Assembly (NCBI GenBank): GCA_039180385.1
Contig: JBCDDJ010000381.1
Span: forward strand, 1-6,596
Direction of reading: 5' to 3'
DNA length: 6,596 bases
From: SIO4C1 sp039180385
GTDB taxonomy: Bacteria; Cyanobacteriota; Cyanobacteriia; Phormidesmidales; Phormidesmidaceae
How positions within the stretch are numbered: the first letter of the stretch is position 1; each line of letters starts with the position of its first letter. A program made the position numbers and the translations under genes. Shown here piece by piece: positions 3,924 through 6,596 of the stretch. Under the pieces are notes generated by a model. That model searched no databases. It was not told the origin of the DNA and was given only the letters and a program-made list of their open reading frames with translations.

Positions 3924-6596
3924 TATGCCTACAGCCTCTAATGGATCAGCTACTTCTCTTTCTGAATCTCCTCTATTTCGCTGACGCCGATGCATGAGCA
4001 GATAGGCCGAGGGGATGAAATAGAGTGCTAGCAGTGTGGCTCCGCCAAGACCGCCTGCGATCGCAATGGCCAGCGGCGGCCAAAATCCAGTCTCATCGAG
4101 CAGCAGCGGGGTAAACCCCACGATGGTGGTCAGCGTAGTCGCAACGACGTGACGCGTAGATTTCATTACCACCTGCTGGGTGGCCTTGATATGACCGTAC
4201 CGAGCTAGGGGGTCGCTGCGAAGCGCTGCCAGGACCACAATAGAGTCGTTGATAGCAAGGCCAATCAGTCCCAAGGTGCCGAGGATGGCGGTGAAGCCAA
4301 ACAGGGCATTAAATAACCACAGGGCCAGGGCCGCTAAGCCCACGGCGGCGACGGCAACAACTGTGAGCAAACCGGCTAACCCAAAGGAGTTAAAGGACAA
4401 AATCAGAGTGGCGGCCATCAGCACCACGAGCACGCCCACAGTGGATAGTAGGTTGCCGACGGCGGTGCCCCGGGCATCGGCTTCGCCGCCATAGTCCAGT
4501 CGGTAGCCTGCCGGTAGCTCAAAGCCGCTGTTCTCTAATGCTTGCTGAAACTCGCTAAGGGCTGCGCTGGGGAGTGAGCCCGCAGTGATGAACCCCTGCA
4601 CCAGGTTGATGCGCTGCCCGTTGCGGCGGGCAATGGTGTTGAGATCGGGCACTAGGTCCAGGTTGGCCACCGATGAGAGTGGAATAGTGCCGCCATTCGC
4701 ACCACCATTCTGGCTGTTATTAGAAAGCAGGTCGGTGGAGGTAATTTGAGCAAGGCTGCCGCGCTCAGCTTCGGGCAGGCGGACCCGCACCGGAATATCC
4801 TCGGTGCCTTCTAAAATAGAGCCGCCCACGCTGCCGTCGAGGAGGTTGCTGAGCTGGGCTGCAATCTCACCGTTATCCACCCCCACCCGACGAGCGGTAG
4901 CCTCATCGACGGTGAGGGTCAGTTTGGGGTTGGCCTCGGTGAGAGTAGCACGGGTGTGGATGACGTTGGGGACCTGGGTCAAAATGCCTCTGAGGTCGCT
5001 GCCCAGGGTACGTAGCTGGGTCATGTCTGAGCCGTAGAGCCTGAGTTCGATCGGGGCGTCAAAGGGCGGGCCTTGTTCTAGCTGCTTGACCAGCGACTGG
5101 GCCTCAGGGAAGGCGGCGTCTAGCTCCGTTTGCAGGGTGCGGATCGTCTCTCGAATGTTTTCGGTAGCGTTTAGCTGCACAATGCCCTGGGCATAGTCAG
5201 CGGCGTTGCGGCGACCGCTGGTGACATTGTAGAAAAATGACGGGGCGCTTTTGCCCAGGAACCAGTGCACATCCTCGACCTCAGGATGCTGACGGATCAG
5301 ATCGCGGGCCTGGGCCACCTGGGACCGAGTGGCTGCGATCGCACTCGCCGCTGGTAGCTCAAACTCGATCTGAAACTGATCGCGGTTAGTCGGCGGAAAA
5401 AACTGCTGGGGCAGACTCATAAATTGAACAAACCCAATCCCGGGCAAGACTAACGCCAGCAAAATCCCCAGCACAGGCCGCCGCAAGACTTTGCCCAGAC
5501 TCCACTGATACAACTGGCCCAGGGTTCGGTTTGAAAAGCCCCCTACCCACCACGGCGGGTTACTCTCTGCGCTCAAATCTGCGCTCACCGGTCGCCAGCG
5601 ATACATCAACCCAGTTAGAGCTGCAATCACCGTAAGTGATAGGGTGAGCGAGCTGATCAGGGCCAAAATCACAGTGCTGCCGATGGTGCCGATAAATTCC
5701 CCGGTGCCGCCCGGAGAGGTCGCGATCGGGACAAAGGCTAATACGGTGGTCAAGGTAGAGGCTAACAGCGGGACGAGCAGATGTTGGACAGTTTTTTGGA
5801 CTGCGATGGCGGGTCTCTCCCCAGCCTTGAGGTTGAGCTGTACCTCATCCACCACCACAATCGCATTGTCGATCAGCAGCCCCAGGGCAATAATCAAACC
5901 CGTCACCGACATCTGGTGCAGCGGGATATTCAACGCCTTCATGCTGCCGAATACCATCAGTGTCGCCAGCGGTAGCGCAGTCCCCACAATCAGCGCCGAG
6001 CGCCATCCTAATATCAGCAGCGAGATGCCAATGACCAAAAGAGAACTGACGATCAGATTGCCAATGACCCCATTCAGTCGCTGCTGCACATAGCGGCTCT
6101 GGTCCAAAATAACGGTGAGATCGAGGCCATCCGAGAGATCGGCTTCAAAACCAGTCAACACCTCTCGGGCCTCCTGTGCCCACAAATCGACCCGATAGTT
6201 TGACTCCACCGTCGCGGCCACCACGATGGCCGGTGCCCCTTCTACTAAAGCCAAATCAGATAAGGGGGTTTGGACTGATTTACTGACCTGGGCAATCTCT
6301 CCGAGTTGGGCAACCTGCCCAGCTTCTCCCACTTGAATCGGAATCTGCCGAATTCGATCCAGCGAATCCAGAGCACTATCCACCTCCAGCAGCAAATCAT
6401 TTTGGCTGCCCTTAAGCTCGCCGGCAGAGACCTTGGCATCGCTGGCCGAAACCTGCTGTGAGAGCGCCTGCACCGTCAGCCCCAGACGACCTAAGTCGGC
6501 CTGAGCAACCTCCACGACGATCTCCTCATCAGGCTCCCCAAATAGCTCTACGCTGTCTGTCCCTGGGAGATTTTTGAGCTGATCCTCTAAGCCCTC
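3915..6596 (-). CDS. RND efflux transporter permease subunit, N-terminus outside window
   Basis: The frame is open to the right edge; the visible part is 893 residues of an expected 1,020-1,060, lacking TM1 and the first porter subdomain. It begins EGLEDQLKNLPGTDSVELFG followed by EPDEEIVVEV, the typical RND porter segment. Using fragment numbering, TM2-TM6 lie at about 180-331, TM7 at 375-393, the second periplasmic loop at about 394-717 (with QGPPFDAPIELRLYG near 508), and TM8-TM12 at about 717-868. The family exports drugs, lipids or other small molecules across the inner membrane in exchange for protons, as a trimer with a periplasmic adaptor and an outer-membrane channel. TM4 reads GLLIDNAIVVVDE (Asp243, Asn244) and TM10 reads GLAINDSIVV, so AcrB's Asp-Asp and Lys are replaced by Asp-Asn and Asn-Asp. 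This looks like the drug/hydrophobe (HAE) rather than the heavy-metal group. A Gly/Asn linker lies near 625-637. An adaptor gene would be expected upstream, off the right edge. Substrate unknown. Confidence 0.92.
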   Translation of the reverse strand, partial: EGLEDQLKNLPGTDSVELFGEPDEEIVVEVAQADLGRLGLTVQALSQQVSASDAKVSAGELKGSQNDLLLEVDSALDSLDRIRQIPIQVGEAGQVAQLGEIAQVSKSVQTPLSDLALVEGAPAIVVAATVESNYRVDLWAQEAREVLTGFEADLSDGLDLTVILDQSRYVQQRLNGVIGNLIVSSLLVIGISLLILGWRSALIVGTALPLATLMVFGSMKALNIPLHQMSVTGLIIALGLLIDNAIVVVDEVQLNLKAGERPAIAVQKTVQHLLVPLLASTLTTVLAFVPIATSPGGTGEFIGTIGSTVILALISSLTLSLTVIAALTGLMYRWRPVSADLSAESNPPWWVGGFSNRTLGQLYQWSLGKVLRRPVLGILLALVLPGIGFVQFMSLPQQFFPPTNRDQFQIEFELPAASAIAATRSQVAQARDLIRQHPEVEDVHWFLGKSAPSFFYNVTSGRRNAADYAQGIVQLNATENIRETIRTLQTELDAAFPEAQSLVKQLEQGPPFDAPIELRLYGSDMTQLRTLGSDLRGILTQVPNVIHTRATLTEANPKLTLTVDEATARRVGVDNGEIAAQLSNLLDGSVGGSILEGTEDIPVRVRLPEAERGSLAQITSTDLLSNNSQNGGANGGTIPLSSVANLDLVPDLNTIARRNGQRINLVQGFITAGSLPSAALSEFQQALENSGFELPAGYRLDYGGEADARGTAVGNLLSTVGVLVVLMAATLILSFNSFGLAGLLTVVAVAAVGLAALALWLFNALFGFTAILGTLGLIGLAINDSIVVLAALRSDPLARYGHIKATQQVVMKSTRHVVATTLTTIVGFTPLLLDETGFWPPLAIAIAGGLGGATLLALYFIPSAYLLMHRRQRNRGDSEREVADPLEAVGIKS
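4057..4064. repeat. HIP1 octamer
   Basis: Perfect GCGATCGC palindrome, the highly iterated palindrome of many cyanobacterial genomes, inside the RND coding sequence. Confidence 0.85.
5335..5342. repeat. HIP1 octamer
   Basis: Second perfect GCGATCGC, also inside the RND gene, within the codons for the second periplasmic domain. Two copies in 6.6 kb support a cyanobacterial origin. Confidence 0.85.

Noticed and set aside
4249..5037. Two 77-81 residue plus-strand frames opposite the RND gene
   Set aside because: They are antisense shadows rich in Ala, Arg, Ser and Pro over a well-supported RND coding sequence.
5644..6093. 149-residue plus-strand open frame opposite the RND gene
   Set aside because: It lies fully antisense to conserved RND membrane segments, and its composition (many Ser, Thr, Pro, Ile) is what the reverse of hydrophobic codons gives. 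It has no domain.

Overview
The window reads as chromosomal DNA from a cyanobacterium, probably a filamentous one. Evidence: a Uma2 (DUF820) protein and a DUF4058 protein close together (both families are greatly expanded in cyanobacteria), an alpha/beta hydrolase of the cyanobacterial/plastid pheophytinase-like type, two perfect HIP1 octamers (GCGATCGC at 4057 and 5335), and heptameric repeats between genes. GC content looks moderate. No insertion sequence, phage gene, CRISPR array or RNA gene is visible.

Left part, all minus strand, read from right to left: a DUF4058 protein (2881 to 1985), an alpha/beta hydrolase (1911 to 1012), a TenA-family aminopyrimidine aminohydrolase/thiaminase II (997 to 362) and the first 102 codons of a Uma2-family protein (308 to beyond base 1). 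The gaps are 73, 14 and 53 bases, so this could be one transcript. The hydrolase-tenA pair is the tightest link, because the tenA ribosome binding site overlaps the hydrolase stop codon. A candidate -10 box lies inside an inverted repeat just upstream of the hydrolase, so hydrolase-tenA(-uma2) may also have its own promoter. TenA suggests thiamin pyrimidine salvage. The hydrolase's substrate is unknown, but its linkage to tenA makes a thiamin-breakdown product worth considering.

Middle (2882-3407): about 500 bases without a convincing gene. It separates the minus-strand group from a plus-strand gene and holds a weak 84-codon reading frame, a G-rich repeated stretch and candidate promoter elements.

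Right part: a small membrane-anchored TPR protein (3408-3839, plus) converges on a long RND efflux permease gene (minus, 3915 to beyond the right edge). The visible 893 residues of the permease lack only the N-terminal part (TM1 and the first porter subdomain). The 75 bases between the two stop codons carry GTTAAAG-type heptamers in opposite orientations, giving an 11-bp perfect inverted repeat that includes both stop codons.

Nothing in the window is clearly a new system. The most useful leads are the hydrolase-tenA coupling with its Tyr47-to-Phe change in TenA, the inverted repeat over the hydrolase promoter, and the heptamer repeats at the convergent gene ends.
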